NCBI RefSeq assembly: GCF_014196525.1 | Contig: NZ_JACIDX010000013.1 | Coordinates: forward strand, 62,001-126,000 | From: Novosphingobium sediminicola | GTDB taxonomy: Bacteria > Pseudomonadota > Alphaproteobacteria > Sphingomonadales > Sphingomonadaceae | Direction: 5' to 3' | DNA length: 64,000 nt | In this document: one piece after another, positions 1 to 7,244 of the stretch | Numbering within the stretch: position 1 is the first letter of the stretch | How the letters are laid out: each line of letters begins with the position of its first letter | Notes under the pieces: generated by a model | What the model saw: only the letters and a program-made list of their open reading frames with translations | Told to the model about the DNA's origin: nothing | The model's database searches: none | Translations under genes and position numbers: made by a program

Positions 1-2
1 AA

Positions 3-26
3 GGCGCGCAGGAAACCCCACGCGCC
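3..26 (-). terminator. possible terminator hairpin downstream of the small lipoprotein gene
   Basis: Arms of six bases (GGCGCG and CGCGCC) flank a 12-base loop just 3' of the lipoprotein gene as read on the minus strand. Any U-tract would lie at the window edge, so only two T residues can be seen. A second short hairpin (GCGC-GAAA-GCGC followed by GAAGTTTT on the minus strand) lies between it and the gene. Either could end the transcript. Confidence 0.3.
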
Positions 27-62
27 CTGACCTCTAAAACTTCGCGCTTTCGCGCAGAAGAA

Positions 63-251
63 TTAGTTCGACGAAGCAGCCGAAGCAACTTCCGAAGCAG
101 CCGAGTCAGCAACCGAAGCAGCCGAGTCAGCAACCGAAGCAGCGTCCGAAGCAACCGATTCAGCCGAGGTAGCGGCTTCTTCAGTCTTCGAGCAAGCGGC
201 GAGCGACAGAGCAGCGCCAGCAACGGCAGCGGCGAGAATGATCTTGCGCAT
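63..251 (-). CDS. small alanine/serine-rich lipoprotein, hypothetical
   Basis: This is a 62-residue protein with a positively charged N-terminus, a hydrophobic segment and a lipobox L17-A-A-C20, so it is probably a lipid-anchored envelope protein. The mature part is almost entirely Ala, Ser, Val, Asp and Glu, built on a heptad-like repeat (ASVADSA) that could form a short coiled coil. The ATG at 251 is chosen because the signal peptide begins there and an AAGGA ribosome site lies about seven bases upstream; the frame stays open upstream without a comparable site. Short Ala/Ser lipoproteins like this are common and poorly understood in sphingomonads. No function can be assigned. Tandem DNA repeats underlie the protein repeat. 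Confidence 0.75.
   Translation of the reverse strand: MRKIILAAAVAGAALSLAACSKTEEAATSAESVASDAASVADSAASVADSAASEVASAASSN
92..133 (-). repeat. two perfect 21-bp tandem repeats within the lipoprotein gene
   Basis: Positions 92-112 and 113-133 are identical, and 134-154 is a degenerate third copy. The 21-bp period keeps the reading frame, so gain or loss of a unit would change the protein by seven residues without a frameshift. Confidence 0.8.
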
Positions 252-510
252 GTGTGTATCCTTGAACAGCGAGTGGACCACGCGCGACACTGTCCACCGG
301 GGTGGTCGCGCCGTGCGGAAAGCCTACCGCAGGAGTAGACTTCACGCGCCAAATAAACGGCTTGTTCATTCGATGCAAGCTCTAGTCGCATTTACCTGTG
401 CATCCCATCGCATTTGCATCAGGATAACCGGGTTGGCTCGGCCTATTTTCCCCCCGAATCCGGCCCCCCTGCGCCTTTTCGTGGGGCCGCCTTGGCCCTA
501 TGGATAATCC

Positions 511-3360
511 ATGGAAAACACGACACCGCGCCGCCCCCATCTCTATCTGGTCGATGGATCGGCCTATATTTTCCGCGCTTATCACCGGCTCCCCCCCCTG
601 ACGAATCCGGCAGGGACCCCGGTTGGCGCGGTGTTTGGCTATACCACGATGCTGTGGAAACTGGCCGAAGACCTGCACAAGGCCGATGGGCCGACTCACC
701 TTGCGGTGATTCTCGATAAATCGGGAAAAAGTTTCCGTAATGACATCTTTCCCGCTTATAAAGCGAACCGCCCGCCCGCGCCCGAGGATCTGGTTCCGCA
801 ATTTCCCCTGATTCGCGACGCCACGCGCGCCTTCTCGCTGCCCCTTATTGAGGAAGCAGGGCTGGAGGCCGACGATATGATCGCCTCCTATGCCCGCGCC
901 GCGCAGGCGCAGGGGTGGGATGTCACCATCGTTTCCTCGGACAAGGATCTGATGCAGTTGGTTGGCGATGGCCCGGATGGTTCGCGAGTCGATATGCTCG
1001 ACACGATGAAGAACCAGCGCATCTTCCTCCCCGAGGTGGCCGAGAAATTCGGCGTGGCGCCCGAACTGGTGGGCGATGTGCTGGCGCTGATGGGCGATGC
1101 GGTGGACAATGTGCCCGGCATTCGCGGCATTGGTCCCAAAACGGCGACCAAGCTGATCCAGGAACATGGCAATCTGGATAATGCGCTGGCGGCCGCGGCT
1201 ACGATGAAACCCAGCAAGCTGCGCGAGAACCTGATCGAACATGCCGATATGGCTCGTCTGAGCCGGGTTCTGGTGGCGCTGAAGGAAGATTGCACCCTCC
1301 CCCTGCCTCTGGACGCCTTCGAGCTGGGTGCGATCCCGCCGCAGCCTCTGGCGGCCTTCCTTGGCGAACATGGCTTTACCAGCCTGCTCAAGCGCCTTGA
1401 TGGCGGGCGGGGCAGCCCGGAGCGGGCCACCCAGTTGCATCCGCCCAAAGCCGTCACGGCCGGCAACACGCCCGCCACCGGCGCCGCGCGGCAGGACACC
1501 GCCGCGATGCCCGCCGTCGACCTTGCCGCCTATGAATGCGTGCAGAGCCTTGAAGCACTGGACCGCTGGATCGAGCGGGGCTTTGCCGCGCGCCTTGTGG
1601 CCTTTGACACCGAAACCAGCGCGCTGGACGCGATTGGTGCCGATCTGGTGGGCATCAGCCTGTCGGTCGGACCGAATCAGTCCTGCTACATCCCTCTGGG
1701 GCATCGCGGCAGCGATATGTTCGCCGAAAAACCCGACCAGATCGATCGCGACGAGGCTTTGCACCGCTTGAAGCCGCTGCTCGAATCGGACGCGGTGATG
1801 AAGGTGGGTCAGAACATCAAATATGACCTCAATGTCATGGCCCGTTTCGACATCACCGTTTCGCCCATCGACGACACGATGGTCATCAGCTTTGACATGG
1901 ACGCGGGCCGCAGCGAGGAAGGCATCGGCGGCGGGCACGGCATGGATGAACTGGCCCAGCGCCACCTTGGCCACACCTGCATCGCCTTTAAGGACGTTTG
2001 CGGCACCGGCAAGAAGCAGATCAGCTTTGCCGAAGTCCCGCTGGAACGCGCCACGCACTATGCCGCCGAGGATGCGGACGTGACGTGGCGCCTGCATCGC
2101 CTGCTCAAGCCCCGCCTCTCCGCCGAGGGCGCAAGCCGGATCTATGAGCGTGTTGATCGCCCGCTGGTGCCCGTGGTGGCCCAGATGGAGCGCTATGGCA
2201 TCAAAGTCGACCGCGAGCGTCTGGCTGGCCTCTCGCAGCAATTTGCCGAGGCGATTGCCGCGCTGGAGGGCGAGATCCACGCGCTGGCGGGCAATCCCTT
2301 CACCATCGGCAGCCCCAAGCAATTGGGCGAAATCCTGTTTGACCAGATGGGGCTGAAGGGCGGCAAGAAGGGCAAGTCGGGCCAGTATTCCACCGATCAG
2401 TCGGTTCTCGAAAAGCTGGAGGCCGAGGGCGTACCGATTGCCCGCAAGGTGCTGGAATGGCGCCAGCTCGCCAAATTGCGCTCGACCTATACCGAGGCGC
2501 TGCAGGCCGCGATCAGCCCGGTCACGGGCCGCGTTCACACCAGCTACAGCCTTGTTGGGGCACAGACGGGCCGTCTTTCCTCGACGGAGCCGAATTTGCA
2601 GAACATTCCGATCCGCACCGAAATCGGCCGCCAGATCCGCGATTGCTTTGTGGCCGAGCCGGGCAATGTGCTGATGGCCGCCGACTACAGCCAGATCGAG
2701 CTGCGCCTTGCAGCCCATATGGCCGATGTGCCCGCCTTGAAGGAAGCCTTTGCCAGCGGCGCCGACATTCACGCTGCAACCGCGCAGGAATTGTTCGGCG
2801 AGGTCAACCGCGAGACGCGCGGGCGGGCCAAGACGATCAATTTCGCCATCCTCTACGGCATCTCGCGCTGGGGCCTCGCACCGCGTCTGGGCGTGACGTC
2901 CGAGGAGGCGCAGGCGATGATCGACACCTATTTCGCCCGCTTCCCCGGCATTCAGCGCTATATTCACGAGACGCTCAGCACCGTGCGCGAGAAGGGCTAT
3001 TCCGAAACGCTGTTTGGCCGCAAATGCTGGTTCCCGCGCATCAATTCCAAGAATCAGGCCGAAAGGCAGGGCAGCGAGCGCGCCGCGATCAACGCCCCGA
3101 TTCAGGGCACCTGCGCCGACATCATCAAGCGCGCCATGGCCCGGATGCAGCCCGCACTGGCCAAAGCGGGCCTGCCCCATGTGCGGATGTTGCTGCAGGT
3201 GCATGACGAACTGGTGTTCGAATTGCCCGAGAGCGATGTCGAAGCCGCCAAAGCCGTCATCCGCGCCGTCATGGAGGAAGCCGCCGGGCCATCCGTGGCG
3301 ATTTCCGTGCCGCTGGGCGTGGAAATCGGCGTGGGGGCCAGTTGGGGCGCCGCGCACTGA
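511..3360 (+). CDS. polA: DNA polymerase I
   Basis: This 949-residue protein is DNA polymerase I, which removes RNA primers, fills gaps in lagging-strand synthesis and acts in excision repair. All three domains are visible. The N-terminal 5'-3' exonuclease spans roughly residues 8-290 (VDGSAY, EADD, SSDKD motifs). The 3'-5' proofreading domain has the acidic motif DTET at 366-369 and later NIKYD and the YAAEDAD helix, so proofreading looks intact. The polymerase domain has motif A (DYSQIELR from D725), motif B (K774-TINFAILYG) and motif C (VHDE at 897-900). The length is normal for alphaproteobacterial PolA. The stop codon shares one base with the start of the downstream mechanosensitive channel gene, so the two are probably translationally coupled. 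Confidence 0.97.
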   Translation: MENTTPRRPHLYLVDGSAYIFRAYHRLPPLTNPAGTPVGAVFGYTTMLWKLAEDLHKADGPTHLAVILDKSGKSFRNDIFPAYKANRPPAPEDLVPQFPLIRDATRAFSLPLIEEAGLEADDMIASYARAAQAQGWDVTIVSSDKDLMQLVGDGPDGSRVDMLDTMKNQRIFLPEVAEKFGVAPELVGDVLALMGDAVDNVPGIRGIGPKTATKLIQEHGNLDNALAAAATMKPSKLRENLIEHADMARLSRVLVALKEDCTLPLPLDAFELGAIPPQPLAAFLGEHGFTSLLKRLDGGRGSPERATQLHPPKAVTAGNTPATGAARQDTAAMPAVDLAAYECVQSLEALDRWIERGFAARLVAFDTETSALDAIGADLVGISLSVGPNQSCYIPLGHRGSDMFAEKPDQIDRDEALHRLKPLLESDAVMKVGQNIKYDLNVMARFDITVSPIDDTMVISFDMDAGRSEEGIGGGHGMDELAQRHLGHTCIAFKDVCGTGKKQISFAEVPLERATHYAAEDADVTWRLHRLLKPRLSAEGASRIYERVDRPLVPVVAQMERYGIKVDRERLAGLSQQFAEAIAALEGEIHALAGNPFTIGSPKQLGEILFDQMGLKGGKKGKSGQYSTDQSVLEKLEAEGVPIARKVLEWRQLAKLRSTYTEALQAAISPVTGRVHTSYSLVGAQTGRLSSTEPNLQNIPIRTEIGRQIRDCFVAEPGNVLMAADYSQIELRLAAHMADVPALKEAFASGADIHAATAQELFGEVNRETRGRAKTINFAILYGISRWGLAPRLGVTSEEAQAMIDTYFARFPGIQRYIHETLSTVREKGYSETLFGRKCWFPRINSKNQAERQGSERAAINAPIQGTCADIIKRAMARMQPALAKAGLPHVRMLLQVHDELVFELPESDVEAAKAVIRAVMEEAAGPSVAISVPLGVEIGVGASWGAAH

Positions 3361-4463
3361 TGATCACCATCACCAACCTTACCAAGGGCAAATTGCCGCT
3401 GGCGCTGCCCGCCGATGCACTCGATCCCGACCAATGGCCCTCGATCGACGAGGTGATGCATTGGTCCAGCCGGATGACTCACGCCGCCGTGGTGCTGGGG
3501 ATCGGGCTGGGCGTGGCGCTGGTGCTGCATCTGGCCTGCTTTGCTTTCCTGCGGCGCATGGCGCGGCGCAGCGAGAACCCTGCCGAGGCGGTGGCCGCCG
3601 CGCAACTCTATCATGCCTTCCGCTGGGCCTTTCTGGCGGGCGGCATGGCCTCGGCGGCGGGCGGCAACAAGCTGATCGGCAAGCTGTGGAGCGGGATCGA
3701 AGGCTTTGTCGTCCCCGCGCTCACCGGCTGGGTGCTCTATGCGCTGGTCAAGACCGGCGCCGAATTGATGGCCCGCCGCGCGATCACATCGGGCGATGAA
3801 TTGACCGCGCGCAGCCGCACCACGCGAATCGCGCTGATTTCGCGCTCGATGGCCTTTGTCATCATCTTCATCACCGTGTCGCTGATGCTGCTGGGGGTGC
3901 CGGCGGTGCGCCATATTGGCGCGACGCTGATCGCTTCGGCCGGTTTGATGGGTCTGGCGGTCGGCGCCGCGGCCCAGCCTGCGCTCAAATCGCTGATCGC
4001 CGGTTTGCAGATCGCGCTGACCGAACCGATTCGCATCGGTGATTTCGTCGTGGTCGAGGGCGAGCAGGGCCGCGTCGAGGACATCCGCCTGTCCTATGTC
4101 GTGATACGTACCGGCGACGAGCGGCGGCTGATCGTGCCAACGGTCAAATTTCTTGATGCCACCTTTCAGAACTGGACCCGCGTGGGTGGGATCACCGGAT
4201 CGGTGGTGCTGCCAATTCGCCCCGGTTTCGCCATTGATCCCATCCGTCAGGCGTTTCGCGCCGCGATTGACGAGATGGAGACATGGGATCGGCGCACCGG
4301 CGATCTGGTGGTGTCGGAGTCGCGCGTTGGCTCGGTCGAACTCAAGCTATTGGTCAGCGCCGCGAACCCGGCCGACCTTGGCGCTTTGCGCAGCGGCTTG
4401 CGTGAGGTGATGCTGGAATGGCTGCGGGTTAACGCACCCGATGCGCTTTGCACAGAAACCTGA
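3360..4463 (+). CDS. MscS-family small-conductance mechanosensitive ion channel
   Basis: This is a 367-residue inner-membrane protein. It has several N-terminal hydrophobic segments (about residues 40-65, 85-105, 110-130 and 155-175). These are followed by the pore-lining glycine/alanine-rich helix (GLMGLAVGAAAQPALKS) and the beta domain starting PIRIGDFVVVEG, typical of MscS. Such channels open under membrane tension to release solutes on osmotic downshock. The ATG at 3360 overlaps the polA stop by one base. This start is preferred to an in-frame ATG 18 bases earlier inside polA because it gives tight coupling. The C-terminal cytoplasmic part is shortish but complete. The physiological role is inferred from family only. 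Confidence 0.88.
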   Translation: MITITNLTKGKLPLALPADALDPDQWPSIDEVMHWSSRMTHAAVVLGIGLGVALVLHLACFAFLRRMARRSENPAEAVAAAQLYHAFRWAFLAGGMASAAGGNKLIGKLWSGIEGFVVPALTGWVLYALVKTGAELMARRAITSGDELTARSRTTRIALISRSMAFVIIFITVSLMLLGVPAVRHIGATLIASAGLMGLAVGAAAQPALKSLIAGLQIALTEPIRIGDFVVVEGEQGRVEDIRLSYVVIRTGDERRLIVPTVKFLDATFQNWTRVGGITGSVVLPIRPGFAIDPIRQAFRAAIDEMETWDRRTGDLVVSESRVGSVELKLLVSAANPADLGALRSGLREVMLEWLRVNAPDALCTET

Positions 4464-4525
4464 TTGCGCGCGGAGCATCTGCGCGCAATCATTTGCTCCG
4501 CCGCAGTTGCGCGCAACGCGGGCAA

Positions 4526-4583
4526 AGAAAAACCCGGCCGAAGCCGGGCTTGGAAGTTTGGGAGAGGATGCCTGAAAGGCATG
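4526..4583 (-). ncRNA. candidate small RNA A with C-rich anti-Shine-Dalgarno segment
   Basis: On the minus strand a transcript of about 58 nt can be drawn. It has a 5' hairpin (ATGCCT-TTC-AGGCAT, plus-strand 4568-4582), then an unpaired CCTCTCCC segment, then a GC hairpin with a UUCG tetraloop and a run of five U. It shares a nearly identical 30-base core (4551-4580) with a second copy 218 bases away (4769-4799; the only difference is one extra T). Both copies have a similarly placed promoter. The layout (hairpin, CU-rich single strand, intrinsic terminator) resembles alphaproteobacterial trans-acting RNAs with anti-SD loops. No Rfam family is claimed. The 5' end is estimated from the -10 element. 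Confidence 0.7.
4528..4549 (-). terminator. intrinsic terminator of small RNA A
   Basis: The stem CCCGGC/GCCGGG has a UUCG tetraloop closed by C-G on the minus strand and is followed by five T (plus-strand A 4528-4532). The plus-strand reading lacks a T-run, which fixes the orientation. Confidence 0.8.
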
Positions 4584-4586
4584 CTC

Positions 4587-4615
4587 TTTATGACCCCAGC
4601 CGCGCTTTTGTGCAA
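4587..4615 (-). promoter_or_regulatory. candidate promoter of small RNA A
   Basis: The minus strand reads TTGCAC (4610-4615), a 17-base spacer, then CATAAA (4587-4592), about six bases before the first hairpin. The second copy has the same arrangement (TTGCTG, 17, CATAGA), which supports both calls. Confidence 0.6.
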
Positions 4616-4736
4616 GTGCGAAATCTGAGACGCTTGTTGCAAATAGCGCAATCTTAGAAAATGGCGAGAATCTGCACTTCCACGCCCCATGGACGCATCG
4701 CGCATCCCCGCGCTGCACCGCAAAAAGCGATGGCGC

Positions 4737-4767
4737 AAAAAAAGGCCCAACCGTTGCCGGTCGGGCC
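4737..4767 (-). terminator. intrinsic terminator of small RNA B
   Basis: A ten-pair stem with a GCAA tetraloop is followed by seven T on the minus strand. One pair is A-C on the plus strand but becomes a G-U wobble in minus-strand RNA, which independently supports minus-strand transcription. Confidence 0.85.
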
Positions 4768-4800
4768 GTGGAAGTTTTGGGAGAGGATGCCTGAAAGGCC
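4737..4800 (-). ncRNA. candidate small RNA B, tandem paralogue of small RNA A
   Basis: This is the second copy of the minus-strand RNA gene, about 64 nt. It keeps the GCCT-TTC-AGGC hairpin, the CCTCTCCC segment and an intrinsic terminator. The terminator stems of the two copies differ in sequence but not in position, as expected for a duplicated RNA gene whose structure is under selection. In copy B, GAGG upstream of the first hairpin could pair with the CCTC of the C-rich segment, so its anti-SD sequence may be partly hidden. The six bases UCUCCC can pair with the GGGAGA ribosome site of the neighbouring usp gene, among others. The function is inferred. Confidence 0.7.
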
Positions 4801-4805
4801 TCGCC

Positions 4806-4834
4806 TCTATGCCTATCGTGGTGCCTTGCAGCAA
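4806..4834 (-). promoter_or_regulatory. candidate promoter of small RNA B
   Basis: The minus strand reads TTGCTG (4829-4834), a 17-base spacer and CATAGA (4806-4811), positioned as in copy A. Confidence 0.6.
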
Positions 4835-4960
4835 ATGCACATTCATCATGGCCGATTGCGAGAAACGCAACGGTCAAACTTTCAGTGATTTCCTTAGGTA
4901 AATCATCGCGTTACCAATCGCCCATCATGATGCATTTTTTTGGCAATACGTATGCAAGAC

Positions 4961-4998
4961 AAATCAAAGGCCGAAGCATGCCCCCACATGCTCCGGCC
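4961..4998 (-). terminator. probable terminator of usp
   Basis: A 12-pair stem (4969-4980 with 4987-4998, one A-C mismatch that is a G-U wobble on the minus strand) lies 23 bases 3' of the usp stop. It is followed on the minus strand by an interrupted T-rich stretch (TTTGATTT). Confidence 0.55.
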
Positions 4999-5021
4999 CC
5001 CAATATTAACGATGCCCGCCA

Positions 5022-5804
5022 TCAATGGGCAAACAGCAGACTCGGCCCTTCCTTGAGGTCGAGAAAATAGCGCGTTACCCCGCCCAGCAGGAATTCGCGC
5101 AACCGGCTGTGGCCAAAGGCCCCCATCACCAGCAATTCGGCCTGCAAGCGGGCCACCGCCGCCGCCAGAGTTTCCTCGATCGAGCCGACTCGGACCAGCG
5201 AATCGATTTCCGCCTTCACGCCATGGCGCGAAAGATATTGCACCGCGTCCAGCGGCGGAAACACGCCCGCCTTGTCGCCCACGGTCAACACATGCACCGA
5301 TTCGGCAAGCCGCAACAAAGGCAAGGCCCCGCGCAGCGCCACCGCCGCCTCATGCGAACCATCCCAAGCCACCGCCACGCAATTGACCGGCGTGGTCAAC
5401 GGGCGGTCCTGATCAACGACCAGAATCGGCGCCTTGCCATCCACCGCCAATTGCCCGGCAAATTCACACCCGCGCGACAGCACGATCACATCGGACAGCA
5501 GCGAAGCCTCGGTCATCGCATCGACCGGCTCCTCCTCGCCGCGCAAGATGTCGAAAGGCACATCCTCGCCGCGCAGCCGCTGGGCCAGTTCCTCGGCGAA
5601 TTCATCGTCGCGCTTGACCGCCTCGCGCACCGCGTCCGCCGCCAGATAGCCGCCGCCCAGCGCATCCATCGCCATAAAGCGGGCCACCGGCGTATCGATC
5701 AGCACGCTGACATGGCCGCCCGTGGTGCGCGCCAACGACAGCGCGGTTTCCAGCCTTGCGGGGGTTTCCTCGGTTTGGTCGGCATAAACCAGAATAGAGC
5801 GCAT
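5022..5804 (-). CDS. universal stress protein, two tandem UspA domains
   Basis: This 260-residue cytosolic protein has two Usp folds in tandem. The first starts at ILVYADQTEE; the second is at about residues 140-260 (VAVAWDGSHEA). The second domain keeps the nucleotide-binding signature G-x2-G-x9-G-T near the C-terminus (MGAFGHSRLREFLLGGVT), so it probably binds ATP. The first domain lacks a clear copy. The family is linked to stress endurance; the exact role is unknown. The start at 5804 has a GGGAG ribosome site eight bases upstream. That site is complementary to the C-rich segment of the adjacent candidate small RNAs, which suggests possible post-transcriptional control (inference). Confidence 0.85.
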   Translation of the reverse strand: MRSILVYADQTEETPARLETALSLARTTGGHVSVLIDTPVARFMAMDALGGGYLAADAVREAVKRDDEFAEELAQRLRGEDVPFDILRGEEEPVDAMTEASLLSDVIVLSRGCEFAGQLAVDGKAPILVVDQDRPLTTPVNCVAVAWDGSHEAAVALRGALPLLRLAESVHVLTVGDKAGVFPPLDAVQYLSRHGVKAEIDSLVRVGSIEETLAAAVARLQAELLVMGAFGHSRLREFLLGGVTRYFLDLKEGPSLLFAH

Positions 5805-5975
5805 ATTCGGTCTCCCTTTTTTCTATGGACCGTGTCCCATCCGTGGGGGCAACAATACTCCTGCAAAAGTAACCTACCATGACTCAGGTCAAGCCACGCC
5901 ATCCAATAGAGCGCACACGAAAAAAGGCGGCGATGCGCAATGCACCGCCGCCTCCAATCCTTAATGGCGCAAGGC

Positions 5976-7202
5976 TCAGGCCAGAGCGGCCTTCAGCGCA
6001 TCGGCCAGATCGGCGCGTTCCCACGGGAAGAAGTCGCCATCCGGGGTGCGGCCAAAGTGGCCATAGGCGGCGCTGGGGCCATAGATCGGCTTGTTCAGGC
6101 CCAGACCCAGACGGATGCCGCGCGGCGTCAGACCGCCCAGCTTTTCTTCCGCCACCTTGGCAATCGCGGCTTCCAGCGCGGCGTCAGCCACGGTGCCGGT
6201 GCCATCGGTATCGACATAGAGCGACAATGGCCGCGCCACGCCGATGGCATAGGAAAGCTGGATCGTTACGCGCGAGGCAAGGCCCGCCGCCACGACATTC
6301 TTGGCCAGATAGCGCGAAACATAGGCCGCCGAGCGGTCAACCTTGGTCGGGTCCTTGCCGCTGAACGCGCCGCCGCCATGCGGGGCCGCGCCGCCGTAAG
6401 TGTCCACGATGATCTTGCGGCCGGTCAGGCCAGCGTCGCCATCGGGGCCGCCGATTTCAAAGCTGCCGGTGGGGTTGATGTGCCACACGGTTTCGTCCGA
6501 AATGAAGCCTTCGGGCAGGATCGCGCCGACAGCCTGCTTCACATAGGCTTCCAGTTCGGCCTTCTTCGCGCCTTCGTCATAGCCCGCCTTGTGCTGGGTC
6601 GAAACGACGATGGCGGTGGCGCCCACCGGCTTGCCATGGTGATAGCGCAGCGTGACCTGGCTCTTGGCGTCGGGTTCAAGGAAAGGCGCCGCGCCCGAAT
6701 GGCGGTCAGCGGCAAGCTGTTCCAGAATCTTGTGGCTGTAATAGAGCGTGGCGGGCATCAGGTCGGGGGTTTCATCGCAAGCGTAACCGAACATAATGCC
6801 CTGGTCGCCCGCGCCCTCGTCCTTATTGTCGCCCGCATCCACGCCCTGCGCGATATGCGCCGACTGGCCATGCAGGCGGTTGATGAATTCCAACTTTTCC
6901 CAGTGGAAACCGTCCTGTTCATAGCCGATGCGCTTGACCGTATCGCGCACGGCCTTTTCGATTTCGGCCTGCGCGCCCGGCGCCCATGCGCCATTCTCAT
7001 ACACGCCCTTGCAGCGGATTTCACCGGCCAGCACCACCAATTGCGTGGTGGTCAGCGTTTCGCAGGCGATGCGCGCCTCGGGGTCCTTGGACAGGAACAG
7101 GTCGACGATAGCGTCCGAAATCTGGTCCGCCACCTTGTCGGGATGACCTTCCGAAACGCTTTCGGAGGTGAAGAGGTAATCGCTGCGCACGTTATCGGAC
7201 AT
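5976..7202 (-). CDS. metK: S-adenosylmethionine synthetase
   Basis: This 408-residue enzyme makes S-adenosylmethionine from methionine and ATP. Recognisable family features include SEGHPDK near residues 17-23, GAGDQGIMFGYA near 130-141 and the KDPTKVDRSAAYVSRY segment in the second half. The length is normal and the frame intact. The start has a purine-rich stretch (GGCAGGA) just upstream. Only 42 bases separate it from lnt upstream, yet this gap holds a perfect 16-base inverted repeat, so metK may have its own regulated promoter or be controlled by a repressor while also receiving read-through from lnt. Confidence 0.97.
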   Translation of the reverse strand: MSDNVRSDYLFTSESVSEGHPDKVADQISDAIVDLFLSKDPEARIACETLTTTQLVVLAGEIRCKGVYENGAWAPGAQAEIEKAVRDTVKRIGYEQDGFHWEKLEFINRLHGQSAHIAQGVDAGDNKDEGAGDQGIMFGYACDETPDLMPATLYYSHKILEQLAADRHSGAAPFLEPDAKSQVTLRYHHGKPVGATAIVVSTQHKAGYDEGAKKAELEAYVKQAVGAILPEGFISDETVWHINPTGSFEIGGPDGDAGLTGRKIIVDTYGGAAPHGGGAFSGKDPTKVDRSAAYVSRYLAKNVVAAGLASRVTIQLSYAIGVARPLSLYVDTDGTGTVADAALEAAIAKVAEEKLGGLTPRGIRLGLGLNKPIYGPSAAYGHFGRTPDGDFFPWERADLADALKAALA

Positions 7203-7216
7203 GGAAATCCTGCCAT

Positions 7217-7232
7217 ATAAAGGTTTCTTTAT
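7217..7232. promoter_or_regulatory. candidate metK operator, inverted repeat ATAAAG-GTTT-CTTTAT
   Basis: The six-base arms are perfect and the site ends 14 bases before the metK start codon. It resembles the ATAAAG-type palindromes I recall upstream of methionine-cycle genes controlled by ArsR-family SahR regulators in Proteobacteria; that link is from memory and unverified. A hairpin acting in the RNA is an alternative. Confidence 0.5.
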
Positions 7233-7244
7233 GCGAGCCCCCTA

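Larger units (their letters stand above)
4464..5021. other. 558-base region without protein genes
   Basis: This gap between the MscS-type gene and usp holds the two small RNA genes and the usp terminator hairpin. It also contains an imperfect inverted repeat with arms TGATTT and AAATCA at 4886-4905, of unknown meaning. No convincing protein-coding frame was seen; the frames that cross it merely translate the RNA repeats. Confidence 0.7.

Noticed and set aside
92..154. CRISPR-like repeats in the first 200 bases
   Set aside because: The repeats are tandem without spacers and keep the reading frame of the lipoprotein gene.
382..3357. A 991-codon open frame antisense to polA
   Set aside because: It mirrors polA almost exactly, its translation is low-complexity and lacks domains, and such frames arise from the high GC content at third codon positions.
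4347..4877. A minus-strand frame of 176 codons covering the small RNA repeats
   Set aside because: It only translates the duplicated RNA genes and their terminators and overlaps the end of the MscS gene; the repeated AFQASSPK segments reflect the RNA core.
7203..7244. A SAM riboswitch upstream of metK
   Set aside because: The gap of 42 bases is too short for the known SAM aptamers and shows only the inverted repeat.
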